60,000 bases of DNA from Polytrichum commune (taxonomy: Eukaryota > Streptophyta > Polytrichopsida > Polytrichales > Polytrichaceae). The stretch spans positions 1,490,001 through 1,550,000 of the forward strand of contig OX485804.1 in NCBI GenBank assembly GCA_950295325.1. Direction: 5' to 3'. A program made the position numbers and the translations under genes. The notes under the pieces were generated by a model, which was not told where the DNA came from, ran no database searches, and saw nothing but the letters and a program-made list of their open reading frames with translations. Positions 46,320 to 57,482 of the stretch are shown one piece after another; within the stretch, counting starts at the first letter, position 1, and every line of letters begins with the position of its first letter.

Positions 46320-47780
46320 ATGGCAGACCTAGAAGCGCAACAACGTTGTTCATCTTGGATTTCCAAAGTCGAACATGCTCTACGAAGTAATCAAGAACAT
46401 GTACCCATGTACCAAGAATTTTACATCGCCAAAATGCCAGAGTTTTGTCACCAACCTTCAGCTTCGTATGCTCCACAAGAATGGCGATTTGGCCTTCACA
46501 ATCGTGAGAAATTGAATACGAGTGGATCGGAGGCTATCAAACTATCTATTGCAAGTGCACTTGGATTGGTGGGACAAAAATGGAAGGATTTTTGTGAGGA
46601 TGTTGTGAGTGACGACTGTCTCCTGGACATTAAACAATGTTATGGTCTTCGAGAAGAGGAAAGCATTTTAACTGACGAGGTGATTCGGTACATCATGGCT
46701 TTAGACGCTCTCTGCTTGGTGGTCTACATGGAATTTTTGGGACTTCCTGTTGAAGAACATCGTGTGTGGACTGAAGGGAATGTGACAGAAAATCGTTTAT
46801 CTATGTTGCCCATAGCTGGATTTCCAATATGGACTCTTCTGACTGTTGATGTTTGCAGACTTGAAAATCAAGTGCCGTTCAGTCTTATCATCCATGTTGT
46901 TGAAAGTTTTACCCGAACCCAGGCCTCTGGATCTGAGAGCTGTGAGGAAATTAAGACGAAGGGGAGCAATGAGAGCTACGAGGACATTAATTCAAACGGG
47001 AGCAACGAGAGCTATGAAGGTTACATGAGGAAATTACTTCAAAGAGGAGCATGGCTAGGAGTCTCTCAGTTCATGGATATTTCCGGGGAGTCTTTTGAAA
47101 CCCCACGATCTTTGAATTATCCATCATCGACTTGGAAGACGCACTTTCTTGCAACTGCATACGAAATGATTTGTGGAGATGAAGGTTTGAAAAGGAGGAG
47201 TGACTTGTCATTTCGTGGCAACTACCTTCATATTCCGTCCGCAACAAAGTTGAGATGTTCTGGAATCACAATCGAGGGAATAGCAGGGCCATTGGAGAAA
47301 CTGTCATATAAGGATGGACGTCTAGTCGTACCCAAGATGATTATGGGCGATGAAACATTGGGCGTAGCTCGAAACATAGTATGGTATGAACATACCAGGA
47401 TGGCTCATTGCATATTTGTGGATTATATTTTTCTCATGAGAGATCTCATTCAGACCCGCATGGACTTTGAAATTCTCGTCGAATGTGGCGTATTTTACTG
47501 TGGAGTGCAGACTGCATTAGCTGTCAATGATTGGAGGCAAGTTGGGAAAGGTTTACTAATGCCAAATTCATCAAAAGAGCACCACTACATGAAAGAAACC
47601 ATTGTAAAACGGTGTCAGTTGAGAAGATACAAACTGTGGGATGCCTTTCAAATCGAATTTTGTTCCAAACCTTGGGTTATGGTCTCTGTATTCACAATCA
47701 CTTTGGTTTCGGTGGCCACATTGATTCAAACTTACGTGGCCGTCATCGGTTCCAATAGGATGAAGCCACATTTCCCCTGA
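46320..47780 (+). CDS. DUF247 (UPF0481) plant membrane protein
   Basis: 486 residues, intronless. Plant-specific family of mostly unknown function; some members act at the plasma membrane and at self-incompatibility loci. Family landmarks: N-terminal SWISKVEHAL, TVDVCRLENQVPFSLI (the D-x-x-LLENQ-P-F block), KLRCSGITIE (usual EL-x-x-AGI), YKDGRLVVPKMIM, NIVWYEHTR, VDYIFLMRDLI. The C-terminal KPWVMVSVFTITLVSVATLI gives the single TM helix (47671-47745). An in-frame Met lies upstream at 46254, but MADLEAQQ is the better start. An acidic insert with a twofold SNESYE repeat (~residues 222-240) follows the LENQ block. A MITE begins 83 bases after the stop. Confidence 0.9.
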   Translation: MADLEAQQRCSSWISKVEHALRSNQEHVPMYQEFYIAKMPEFCHQPSASYAPQEWRFGLHNREKLNTSGSEAIKLSIASALGLVGQKWKDFCEDVVSDDCLLDIKQCYGLREEESILTDEVIRYIMALDALCLVVYMEFLGLPVEEHRVWTEGNVTENRLSMLPIAGFPIWTLLTVDVCRLENQVPFSLIIHVVESFTRTQASGSESCEEIKTKGSNESYEDINSNGSNESYEGYMRKLLQRGAWLGVSQFMDISGESFETPRSLNYPSSTWKTHFLATAYEMICGDEGLKRRSDLSFRGNYLHIPSATKLRCSGITIEGIAGPLEKLSYKDGRLVVPKMIMGDETLGVARNIVWYEHTRMAHCIFVDYIFLMRDLIQTRMDFEILVECGVFYCGVQTALAVNDWRQVGKGLLMPNSSKEHHYMKETIVKRCQLRRYKLWDAFQIEFCSKPWVMVSVFTITLVSVATLIQTYVAVIGSNRMKPHFP

Positions 47781-47863
47781 CGGAGTCTCCTAATTCCAAG
47801 CCTTGATGGAAATTTTGGATGCTGATGAACTAACTTACTTCATCGTGCACAAACCGAACTCTA

Positions 47864-48254
47864 CACCGAATATTGTATTTTGTGTCATATGGTAGTTTAT
47901 GTCATTGTGGTATCTTTTCTAGTGACAATTCTTATGAATAAGTTTATGTGTACTATCATGGATGATTGAAATTTTTGATGAAATCCAAGCCGATTATTGA
48001 AACAAAGTTTGGTATTCTATGCATCCTAACTTTTCTAAAATGAAATATTGTCATGGGTGATTGAGACTTTGATGGAATATACTTCGTAAGTGATAGTAAT
48101 TGCAACATCATAAGTCTATAATGCCCAATTCTTTTACAAGGAATGACAAATAATGTTATGTTTACAATTAGTGTTGGTGACCCTACACGGGTGGTTTCCA
48201 ATTAGTATTGAGCAAGACAAAGAGAATCGGTGACACTGAATACAATATTTCGTG
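47864..48254. mobile_element. TA-flanked palindromic-end MITE family M2, copy 1
   Basis: Ends CACCGAATATTGTATTTTG and its inverse TGAATACAATATTTCGTG. The same interior (TTTACAAGGAATGACAAA, ATTAGTATTGAGCAAGACAA) is found in the 57126-57482 copy. It lies directly downstream of the DUF247 stop and so may sit in its 3' UTR. Confidence 0.75.
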
Positions 48255-49886
48255 TGAATATTGTTTGTTTTGAATATGCATAGTGAGGTTGGCATGTGTA
48301 AAATAGGTCATTTCAATTTTCATTTAATGTAGGTTCATATTAATTTTTAAATATGGACGATGAGATCATAGATTCATCACTCTTGCACATGATGAAAAAG
48401 CATCTCATATATGGGTTATCATGTGGCAAGTTCATCAAATCATGTTTAAATTATCAAAGGCTTGTGGATGCTCCGCCCAACCATAAATAATTTACGATTG
48501 AGTTAGTGGAGAATAAAATCCAAACAATTTTGGTATATTTATTTAGAAGTTATGGTTTGATTGAGTTTGAGAGAAGTTGGAATCAAGACAATTAGGTTGA
48601 ATTTTGGATATTGATATTTGAATACTCATAATTTTTACAAAAAAATAGTGTCTCTTATCATTGAAATTGCAATAAGTAAAAGCACTTGCATCCAAGGAGT
48701 ATCCAAATGATGATGGATACATGAGATATGTAAGAATAAACAATTATATAGTGGTATAGGATCATTGATTATTGGATTTCATAGATTATCTCAATAAATC
48801 AATATAATAATGAGATGAACTATCAAACAGATGTTACCTACTTGGAAGGCATGTGAGACAATTCAGTTTCAATTCTCCATGGTACAACGTTTGGATGAAT
48901 TTCAAGGGCCCTTACAATTTCATGGTCACAACCCCTGGCCATAACTTAGTTGGCCAAATGGCCCTTAGCTCCTGACGAGTTACATGTACTAGGGTTCTAG
49001 AGGAATTCCAATGGGAGATCCTATTCCATGATTCAAGAGGCATACATGGTTATGATTCCACTTCTACCATAAATACAACCTTCTACTATCAACCTTATTA
49101 AAGTCTCTACGCCTAGGGAGAACAAGGGAATTATTGCATACAAGCGTACGGCTCACTCTTCTAGCATAAAAGCCATGAAATAATATGCATCCTAGAGGTT
49201 CAAATTTTAATTGGTTTGACACTAGAATTAGTTTTAAAGACCCCGGATTAGTCTAAATCAAGTCATTTGACATGATCCGGCCACAAACCTATAGGAGGTC
49301 ATGTTTTCAAGTGAGATGGAGGAGAGGCACGTTCGTAGGCGATGATTCCATGTCTCCCTAGCCTAGTAATTAATTGTTATTTACTGACGCAACAAGGGTT
49401 GAGAAGAATCAATGAGGCCTCTGCAGAATTCGAGTGGACATGAGTATTAGGGGTTGCTCACACCATGAACCATGAAGTTGTCCCAAGGCCTTGTAAAACT
49501 TGTGATTGGTTGTTAAACTCATCCCGGGACCACTTCGGTTTACACCAAGGAATAAATGTCAAAGTGACCATGGAGTTCGAGGTCCCCAAAAGACATATTT
49601 TAAGGCCTACATTATCCATTGACATGATCCAACGGGTTTTGCGGTGCGAGAGGCAAAAGAGGTCCTCTAGTAAAAGAAGACAAGGGCCCATGGCAGAGAA
49701 ATGTTGTTATAATTAATATAATTATTAATTATTAAATTGGGGAAGAAAAGATGAAGACAAGAGAATGGTCAAACTTGCATTCTCTTCAAAACTTCCATTT
49801 TAAAACATATATTAAAAAATTCAGCACATTCACTTTCTGGTGCATGGTCATTCCTCTTGGCCCACATTCGGTTCCCACCTAGTGAG
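48255..49886. other. AT-rich intergenic stretch
   Basis: No gene is recognised. Scattered short ORFs only. Confidence 0.4.
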
Positions 49887-50018
49887 GGGCCTAAAGGCTT
49901 TGTGAATTGGGTTTTTGAGAAATCAGACCATGGAAGATGGGCCTTGAAGTTGGACCATTAAAAGAAGCCATCTTCCATGGTCCGATCCGACTTCTTGGTC
50001 CATGGTGTAAACCGGCCC
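49887..50018. mobile_element. Short foldback element, possible Harbinger-type MITE
   Basis: The inner arms AGACCATGGAAGATGG and CCATCTTCCATGGTCC face each other. The right end GTGTAAACCGGCCC followed by TTA resembles the GGGCCG-TTTACACC terminus of the 35337 element. The left end (GGGGCCTAAAGGC) is poorly matched, so the boundaries are uncertain. Confidence 0.45.
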
Positions 50019-51289
50019 TTAATTCCACCTCTGCCTCAAAAGTTCTCACAAAACTCTTGCACTGATCATACCACACACACACACCACAGCTTCTAACATA
50101 CTTCAATAATCCCAGAGTTTCTGTGAGTTTCGGAAGTCAGAAAATCTCGTTGAACTTGGCCCAAGCCTTTGGAAGTTTATCTTGCACCAGTCACAGCTCT
50201 TTGATTGAATGCGAGGCTTAAAGGCATTTGTGGGATTTAAAGATAAGAGTTGGAGTGACATGCACGCATTCGTTTCTCTTCTTCCTGAATCGCCTGTCAC
50301 TCATGAGGCCTTCCAGTTGACACAATTTGTGGATGCTATAAATCTGAGAAGGGATTGACTGAGAGTTGTCTTCTGTCTCTCACTTTTTAAATTTTTTTTT
50401 CCTTCAAGTTGTAACTTTTGTTTTTGATCTAGTGTTGAGAAACTCCATGAATGTTTTTGTGGTGAGTTAAGGTACACAGAGTGAAGATTTCTAGTGGAGT
50501 CGTCGTGAGAGCTATCGGTACTTACTCTGAGGTTTCACCATCAAAGGCCGCCTTCATCAAAGTCAAAAAAATGCACACAAGTTTCTCATAAATCGCTTAC
50601 ATTGAGTTACTCTCATTAGCTCACTTATCTTCTGGCAATTGCTCAGCGATAGAAATGTGAGGTTTATTCATCTCTTTACTGTTTTGTCCTAAAGGACCAA
50701 GGGGCTCAAACAGGATTTCTACAACCCTTATCAAGTCTAATTAGAATTTCAAGTATGAAACATTCTTTTGGCATATTTCTTATGTCAAGGAGAACACACA
50801 TAACATTATTCAGCCTTTAGGCCGAGTTCCATTTCTATTTTCAAAACACTTACATGCCCTTTCCCAAATTCCAGTATGTTTGTAGCACCAAAGGAGGACC
50901 TGCTTGAAGTTGTATTCATTAATAGAAAGTAGGTGGATGGTTGACATCAATGATCGGGGAGAACTGTCAGCTACACTAAATAGTCCTATTAGTGTGGGTG
51001 GAAAATTAGCGTAGAAATATTTAGCATGGGCCACACTAATTGTCTAGTCGAGGTGGAACTATTGTGGGTCTAAGACCCCAGGTCTTCCCCTAAGTCTTCA
51101 TGAAGATTTCCGACCAACACATTGAATAACAGTTTTAGGACAAAAGTAGCACAAAACACCCACACTAATTTCCTAGAAGAACCAATTAATGTGGCTCACG
51201 CTAATTTTCTACAAGAAATTTAGTGTGAGTTGAAAATTATTGTGGCCCACATTAATTTCATTATGAGAATTGATGAAAGATTCTATACT
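50019..51289. other. Intergenic stretch
   Basis: No gene is recognised. Bases 51130-51265 repeat short phrases of the AATTTCCTAGAAG / AATTAATGTGG kind. Confidence 0.35.
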
Positions 51290-51430
51290 ATGCCATTTTT
51301 GCTTTTATAATGAGGCACATTTCGTGTTGGAATGTCCCCTATAAGAGCCTTATAGAGATAAGTTTTCATCACTATTTGAGAATGTAGTCCTAGGGAGCCT
51401 CAAGTCTTTCTTTCAATTGGACCACCAAGT
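51290..51430 (+). pseudogene. Retrotransposon RT C-terminal remnant (copy 2)
   Basis: DNA alignable with 4885-5015 (GTGTTGGAATGTCCCC, AGAGATAAGTTT, GGGAGCCTCAAGTCTT). Translates to a HFVLECPL-like zinc tail with breaks. Confidence 0.5.
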
Positions 51431-51599
51431 TGACATTAGCCTCTATGTCACGGAGGCTACCACACTCTGCCACTCTAAAGAATTAGCTGGTTTTAAACCA
51501 TCATGATGTAATTTCAATCACATTAACCTTTTCAACTTCCTAGACGTTAAATTCAACTTCATTTCAATTCATGAAAATTAACATGGGCTCAAAAAAAGT

Positions 51600-51800
51600 A
51601 TTATGTCCTACAGTGATAGGACTCTTTAGTATAATTACCGATGACCCAGTTCAATTTGAAGACTTCAGGAAAATTACTAACCCATTCAGAGGAATTTGTA
51701 GAATATTCTTCAATTTAATAATGACAAACCAAAAGATGTCAACATATAACCAATTCAAATTGGAAACATTAGGATCTCAATCGATTGTGTGCAAATCCTC
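51600..51800 (+). repeat. Copy of the interior of the 42975-43597 MITE
   Basis: Shares AGGAAAATTACTAACCCATT, GAATTTGTAGAATAT, GATGTCAACATATAACC and ACATTAGGATCTC with 43060-43200, but I see no intact TIRs. Confidence 0.55.
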
Positions 51801-51939
51801 CTTGGTGGACATGACCGGGAGACACCCAATGTGACTTGGTTGGCATGTCTATACCTGTCTCCTATAGCATTCAAAGCTCCAAAAAGAACGACATGCTACA
51901 TTCACAGGGGCCAAAGTTGCATAACTTACGCATGTCTAA

Positions 51940-52285
51940 TTCGATCACTTATCTTGATCGGACACCTATATTTGAGTGGTATGTGGTTTGGTGTAGCTCC
52001 AAGAACGGATACCAAAAAGACGTGTTCAAAGAAATCGGATTGCATGCTCAAAATACGATAGCCATTCTAGACTCAACAGTCAACAAAATTGGGGGACCTA
52101 TATGGCCATTTGAGGAGAACGAGAATCTTCACTTGGATAATGAATCAAATATTCATACAAGTTCCAAAACTTTGAGGTAAGTGGCTGCAGCCTCAATTTG
52201 GACTTGCAAACCATCTCATACTAATCATGTCTTTTGTATCCTAGACGAAGCAGCTTGTCAGAAAAAGTTACCATTTAAGACCCAC
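51940..52285 (+). repeat. Dispersed repeat family R1, copy c (uninterrupted)
   Basis: Contains GATCGGACACCTATATTTGA, CCAAGAACGGATACCA, CATGCTCAAAATACGATAGC, GGGGGACCTATATGGCC, GAGAATCTTCACTTGGATAA and CATTTAAGACCCACCTATCT, in the same order as copy b. Confidence 0.7.
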
Positions 52286-52699
52286 CTATCTTAGTTTGAG
52301 TATAAAGTTACATATCAATGCACTTCGGACCTCCAGATCAAACAACATGCTACATTCAGGGAGATGCATAGTTTGAATATGAAAGTATGTATCAATGGAC
52401 AGATGCAGGTCTGCTGCTCACCTGAGTTCGTCCATGTATCTTGCCAATGTCCACAGAATTACTCTTCGACAACATCGATTGTATTCAAATACCAAATGTC
52501 AGTGTCTGAAACTCTTACATCCAGCTAATAAAATATCATACACAATCCCTACCTTGGCTGTGTCACTCAAACACATCAAGTTTCTTCTCTGCAAATTCCT
52601 ATTGAACTGCAACCTTCACATCATGGTCAATGTGCAAACTAGGATAACAGCCCATTCAGAACTTGGCATTCCATTTCAGAACAAAAATTCGGATGTCTA

Positions 52700-52939
52700 C
52701 TACATGACACGATCAGGAGATTGAAGTGCCAACAGGTCGGACCATACCTCATACCCTTGCAACTCTTCAATTGCACAGCTATCAGGATACACCACTATAA
52801 TCGAGTTTTGACTGAGAGAGAATGACTGGACCAGTGAGAAGTGATCCAATCCAGCATGGCATTCATAGAGGCCGAAAGATAATCTTACTGCAACGGAAAC
52901 AAGGATCAGCAGAAACACATTGCAACTACCAAAATTCAA
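52700..52939 (-). CDS. Hypothetical 79-codon ORF with a signal-peptide-like start
   Basis: Begins MNFGSCNVFLLILVSVAVRL with SFG after it, a plausible secretion signal. The remainder (SQNSIIVVYPDSCAIEELQG and YEVW) is not recognised. It may be one exon of a spliced gene or fortuitous. Confidence 0.2.
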   Translation of the reverse strand: MNFGSCNVFLLILVSVAVRLSFGLYECHAGLDHFSLVQSFSLSQNSIIVVYPDSCAIEELQGYEVWSDLLALQSPDRVM

Positions 52940-53550
52940 ATGTGCAATGTGTGGGCACCTCTTATTTGAATGATTGAATGTATTTATGAATCAAGGAATC
53001 TAGACATATCCCACAGAAGCTATGGTACAGGTTGCTGATCAGAATAGCGCATCTAAGAGGTCTCATTCAACAGATAAGAACACAGCACTACATGCAAAGC
53101 CTAGAAGGTGATACCATTTCCAACAAAAATGTAAACTGCGGTATCACTACTCTATCCTCACCCAAGACTAAAAGCTCCTAATCCAAGGGTGTTTGGCTCA
53201 GACTACTAATGGATGCTGTATTCCTCATTACATCTACAAAAAAGGAAAGAACCAGCCTTGTTCTTTGAAGATTTGTGATGCATTTCTGTTCATGGAACAT
53301 CTGCTCAGAGACAGCTCGTCGCATTCTGCTTACACTCACTAGACTTTCGAGAGAGGTTCAGAATCCATCAACCCGGATCAGATACAGACTATCACCACCC
53401 AATTCATCAATTCTGTAAGATCCCCACCCGCATCATCCATACAGAAGCTGCAGACAACTCTTCATCTTCTTCATGAAGACAGGGATATTGATTGACATCC
53501 TCCGAAAGAACCTCCTGGAAGGAAAACTGCTGGACCCACAATAAATCCAC
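52940..53550. other. 3' flank of the seven-TM gene
   Basis: Probable 3' UTR and flank of the - strand gene at 53551. No other feature is seen. Confidence 0.4.
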
Positions 53551-54870
53551 CTAAAGATCGAACTCGTCGTCCTTCAAAGCCTCCTGCACCGCGGCCTCTT
53601 CTTCTTCGTCGTCAAGCACGAAATATGGGTTGTGAACCACAGGCCTGAAGTTGTACCCGGTGTAGATGTAGAAGGCAAGGGCGGCAGCCTCCTCCGCAAA
53701 TTTACTAGTCCATCGGTACCGGTATACGGTCACTGTGTAAAGAGCGAACACCACGATGCGCGTGAAATAGATGTAGCTCACCACCACGATGTAGTACTGC
53801 CGGAACAGAGTAAGCTTCACCAGGTTCCTGGCAGCTTTACCATCCGTGCGAGAAGCCTCTCTCAGATGCTTGATAGACCACACGATTGGGAACAGGACTG
53901 CACAGCAGCAGATGATATCCAGGAGTAGGAACACTTGCTTCCAGGTGAAGAAGTCCTTGGTGGAGGGGCCTGCTTCGTCGTACACGATGAATGCGGTGTT
54001 CGCGAACACCTGGAGGGGAATCACGACCATCAGGACCTTCTTCTCCTTGTCCTGGAGGAACGGTTTCAAGAAAGACCATCCCGTTCCGATCAGGACGATC
54101 ACACTGAACAGCAACAACCCTCGGAGGAAGTTGAAGATGTAATATGCAACATCCCACCCGTGTGGTGTTCCTGTCCTCTTCACGTACTGCTTATCCTCGG
54201 CTTCGCATATCAAGTTCAGAGCCTTCAGCACGATCAATGCTCCCATCAGAATGTGGATGCGATGTGCGGTCAGCCTCTGACTCCAGCACACGTAGATCCA
54301 GATCCCTAGAAGTGCGACGTGGGCTAGGAAAAAGGTGAAGTATAGTCTTGGCAGCACGGTCTCCCCTACAGGCAAATAATCCCTGTATCCATTCTCCACA
54401 TTGTACATTGATGTGCGCACTTCCATGGAAACCGACGCCTTAGCCACGCAATTCTCAAAGAACAGGCTATACTCATTCGACCCCAACACCTTGTGAGTTA
54501 CATTGTATGGGGCATCCCCGGAGTTCTTCTGCACATCGGCCAATGTGAACAGCGTATGCATCATTGCACTGTCCAGTAGGCAGTTCTGATGCTCCTGTTC
54601 CAAATTGTTAAGCACCGGCACTAGATCGTCCATGGATGTCAAGAAAAACCCCATCCTGCTCCTGTCTGCACTGGGATCCGACACCTGCACTCCCGTAACT
54701 TCAAATTCCACCTCACCTCCGGCCGAAAACCCGAACGTCTCAAACGGGATGATCGGTCGCGCATCATCCTTGATCACCAAATGCTTGATCTCGGCAAAAC
54801 TCCCCGGCAACATTACCACCGCCAACAACACCGCAACAAACGCCGCCATCGCCCCCCCGGTCCCCGCCAT
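53551..54870 (-). CDS. GPR107/GOST-type seven-TM protein (lung 7-TM receptor family)
   Basis: 439 residues, one uninterrupted ORF, the usual length of the plant CAND6/CAND7-like proteins. Members sit in the Golgi/endomembrane system or plasma membrane and are linked to trafficking (family knowledge). Signal peptide 1-26 (cleavage after GSFA). A lumenal GOLD-like domain of about 145 residues follows (EIKHLVIKDDARPIIPFETF; Cys pair in QNCLLDS and FENCVAK). Seven TM helices span about 173-415 (first LYFTFFLAHVALLGIWIYV), with conserved ICEAEDK and AYYIFNFLRG. The cytosolic tail is acidic (DDEEEEAAVQEALKDDEFDL). The start Met has clear coding signal after it, and stops precede it. Confidence 0.93.
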   Translation of the reverse strand: MAGTGGAMAAFVAVLLAVVMLPGSFAEIKHLVIKDDARPIIPFETFGFSAGGEVEFEVTGVQVSDPSADRSRMGFFLTSMDDLVPVLNNLEQEHQNCLLDSAMMHTLFTLADVQKNSGDAPYNVTHKVLGSNEYSLFFENCVAKASVSMEVRTSMYNVENGYRDYLPVGETVLPRLYFTFFLAHVALLGIWIYVCWSQRLTAHRIHILMGALIVLKALNLICEAEDKQYVKRTGTPHGWDVAYYIFNFLRGLLLFSVIVLIGTGWSFLKPFLQDKEKKVLMVVIPLQVFANTAFIVYDEAGPSTKDFFTWKQVFLLLDIICCCAVLFPIVWSIKHLREASRTDGKAARNLVKLTLFRQYYIVVVSYIYFTRIVVFALYTVTVYRYRWTSKFAEEAAALAFYIYTGYNFRPVVHNPYFVLDDEEEEAAVQEALKDDEFDL

Positions 54871-54887
54871 ACCTCCAACAACTCGTC

Positions 54888-55235
54888 ACAAACCTCACAA
54901 AACTCTCACAACCCTCACCATTCACTCCAATCCTCGAATCGAAAACCCTAACCTCTCGGCCCCAGTCCGTAGGCCTCCTCGACCGCTCTAAAGCGAACGA
55001 ATCCACCACGGCAAGAGGAAGCTGCTGCTGGAATGCGAGTGGCGGAATCGAATTCTGCGAACAAACCTCACCAAAACTCCCGCACCCTCAACCAACCCTG
55101 GAATGGCAAACCCTAACCTCTTTGCCCGCTCCGCAAACCTCCTTGAGCGCTGTAAAGCTTACAACTCCGCAACGGCGAGTGGCGGATGCAGCTGCCGTGG
55201 AATCTGCGAGTGCAATGCAACGCGAATGCGAGTGG
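54888..55235 (-). promoter_or_regulatory. Tandemly duplicated 5' leader/promoter with two telo-boxes
   Basis: Two alignable blocks of about 160 bases (54888-55050 and 55063-55235) upstream of the seven-TM gene share CAAACCTCAC, CGCACCCTCAACC-like text, AAACCCTAACCTCT, CCGCTCTAAAG/GCGCTGTAAAG and AATGCGAGTGGCG. Each holds an AAACCCTAA telo-box (54943-54951 and 55108-55116), a motif enriched near transcription starts of plant housekeeping genes. Confidence 0.6.
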
Positions 55236-55299
55236 CGAGATGGCCCTCGAGGCGGGCTATGGCGGGGAGCGAGGGTTTGGCATGGCATGAGGTGAACTG

Positions 55300-55965
55300 A
55301 TTGAGTGAGACAAAGAACACGGTGTGGTGTTTCCGTTCATTTTGGACACCGACACTAACTGTAACTTGCATTTGTGTTTTTTAACACATTACAGTATATG
55401 TTTTCAACCCTGAACTTCCTAAAGCCTATTGGTGCTTCATTAGATGATTTGAAAACCAAGCCTTCTTAAATTCAATTTGTATTGTATCTCAAAGCAAAAT
55501 TGTTGGTAGTGATGTTAAGATCACTTTGATACGATGGCAAAATTTGTTACTTTTTATGATGTCTTTATAGTCAAGTTAGAATCTTTAAACTTCAAGAAAT
55601 TTTGATAAATAAACGCATGAGATTACAGTCTATAGTTTGAAATTTATATCAGAGTTAATATGCACTTTGAGATATTAAAACAATTTCAGAGTATGTTGAT
55701 CATTTTCAATCAAAATTAGTATAAGTTTTTATATATAGTGAATCGTCAACAAAAGGGAAATGTGAGCTCATTCTTGATTGTAAAATTCTCTTGTGAACAA
55801 AATCCTAATGTTGATTCTCATGTCTAAAGTAAAAGTAGATTTGCGAAAGGGGGCCCTAAGGTTTACATAAAATTTGACAAGAGATATGCTAATTTTATCC
55901 AATCTACAGTTGCAATCCATTGTTGTCATATGATAATAGTAAATAGTCCCTAGTGACTTGTATAT
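55300..55965. other. AT-rich intergenic stretch
   Basis: Nothing is recognised after the promoter of the seven-TM gene. Confidence 0.4.
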
Positions 55966-56368
55966 GTAATAAAGGTCTGTTTATTTTATGATTTAGATTT
56001 TGTGTATGTAGTGGAGGCATTTATCACATTAAACTAAAAAACTTAGTATTAATACATGGATTCATTTTCTAGCCTACATTTAGCGTGGATACATTTGTTT
56101 TTTTCTATAAACTTCTCATATATAGGGGATTTCATTTCATAATGACCCACACACGTCATTTAGGTTTATAATGAAGAGTCTACCCCTTTGCGTACCGGAG
56201 TAACAACCCCTATATACAAGAAGCTTATTGTGAAAAACACATGTACATGTACTAACGCCATGCTAGAAAATGGATTCATGTATTTATACTAAGCTTGTTA
56301 ATTTAATGTGATAACTGTCTCCAATACATATACAAATATAAATCACGAATATCATAGGCCTTTATTAC
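55966..56368. mobile_element. 403-bp foldback MITE
   Basis: Nearly the whole element is an inverted repeat. The left arm GTAATAAAGG...TTATCACATTAAA...ATACATGGATTCATTTTCTAG is matched by the right arm CTAGAAAATGGATTCATGTA...TTTAATGTGATAA...CCTTTATTAC. Inner blocks (TATATAGGGG / CCCCTATATA) pair as well. No ORF. Confidence 0.8.
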
Positions 56369-57125
56369 ACATAGAATTCACTTTCACTCTTCAATGAAAA
56401 ATTCATTGACCAATTTTCCATCCATAGCATGCAACTCAACGATTGTATCAAACAAACAACAACAAGAGCACAATAAGGATAACCACAATCCCGTGAAAAA
56501 AAAACTCAATGAAGCCCATGAGAGCTCCCAAAGCCTCTGGTTTGTAAAAACCTAGAACCCAAATGCAAACCAAAACAAGAATGGACAAAGTAGTCATTAA
56601 GGACTCTTGTGACCATATTATAACAATGGATGAAAACGTGAATTGGATGAAACTAACTCATCTATTATCAAATTTTTCTCTAAACCTTAAGGCGCCCTTT
56701 TTGTACATCTAACTTTACATCAAAAAAATAATAGCATTTCTAAAAGTACACACTAGAGAAAAATAACACTTCTCCCTTATGTATATAATGTACACTAATA
56801 CCTCAAATAATACCTTTCTTACACTCGTGTCGGTTTATATGTAGTATGAAGAGTCTCTCTCTCTTCCCCCCCCCCTTTGGACCCCGGTAAGTGTTAAAAT
56901 CACATGTGTGTTACAAAAAATTATGCTTTCCAAAAAAAAATTAAATACAATAGTGAGTGTTAATTTTTTTAATATTCAAATAAAATATTAAATAATGATC
57001 CCTTCTTTAATGCTTTTACCTTAATAAGTGTTAATTTGGATGAAAGTGAAATTATGAATTATTATAACTTGGATGAAATTGACAAAACCCTAACCCTAAA
57101 TCCTACTACCTTATTGGAACAAGTA
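56369..57125. other. AT-rich intergenic stretch
   Basis: No gene is recognised. A C run lies at about 56865-56875. Confidence 0.4.
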
Positions 57126-57482
57126 CACTAAATATGATATTTTATGTCACTATGGTAACTTTCGGGATGACACTTTCTTATGAGTAAGTGAACAATTGTT
57201 GTCGTGGATGATGGATGAGTTCATCCTTTGATCAAAACCCTGCCTGCTATTGTCAGCAACTTGTGATGAAAGATTGTCATGGATGATTGAGAAATTGGAT
57301 GAAACATCACTTTGTAAGTGTCGTTAATTGCAACACTATAAATCTATAATCCCCCAAAAAATTTACAAGGAATGACAAACAATGTTGGGTTCACATTTAG
57401 TGTTGGTGACACTACACCTTGGTTTGCAATTAGTATTGAGCAAGACAATTAGAATTGGTGACACTAAATATCATATTTAGTG
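57126..57482. mobile_element. TA-flanked palindromic-end MITE family M2, copy 2
   Basis: The left end CACTAAATATGATATTT and its exact inverse AAATATCATATTTAGTG on the right are each flanked by TA. The interior matches the 47864 copy in direct orientation. The TA target and size fit a mariner/Stowaway-type MITE. Confidence 0.8.
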
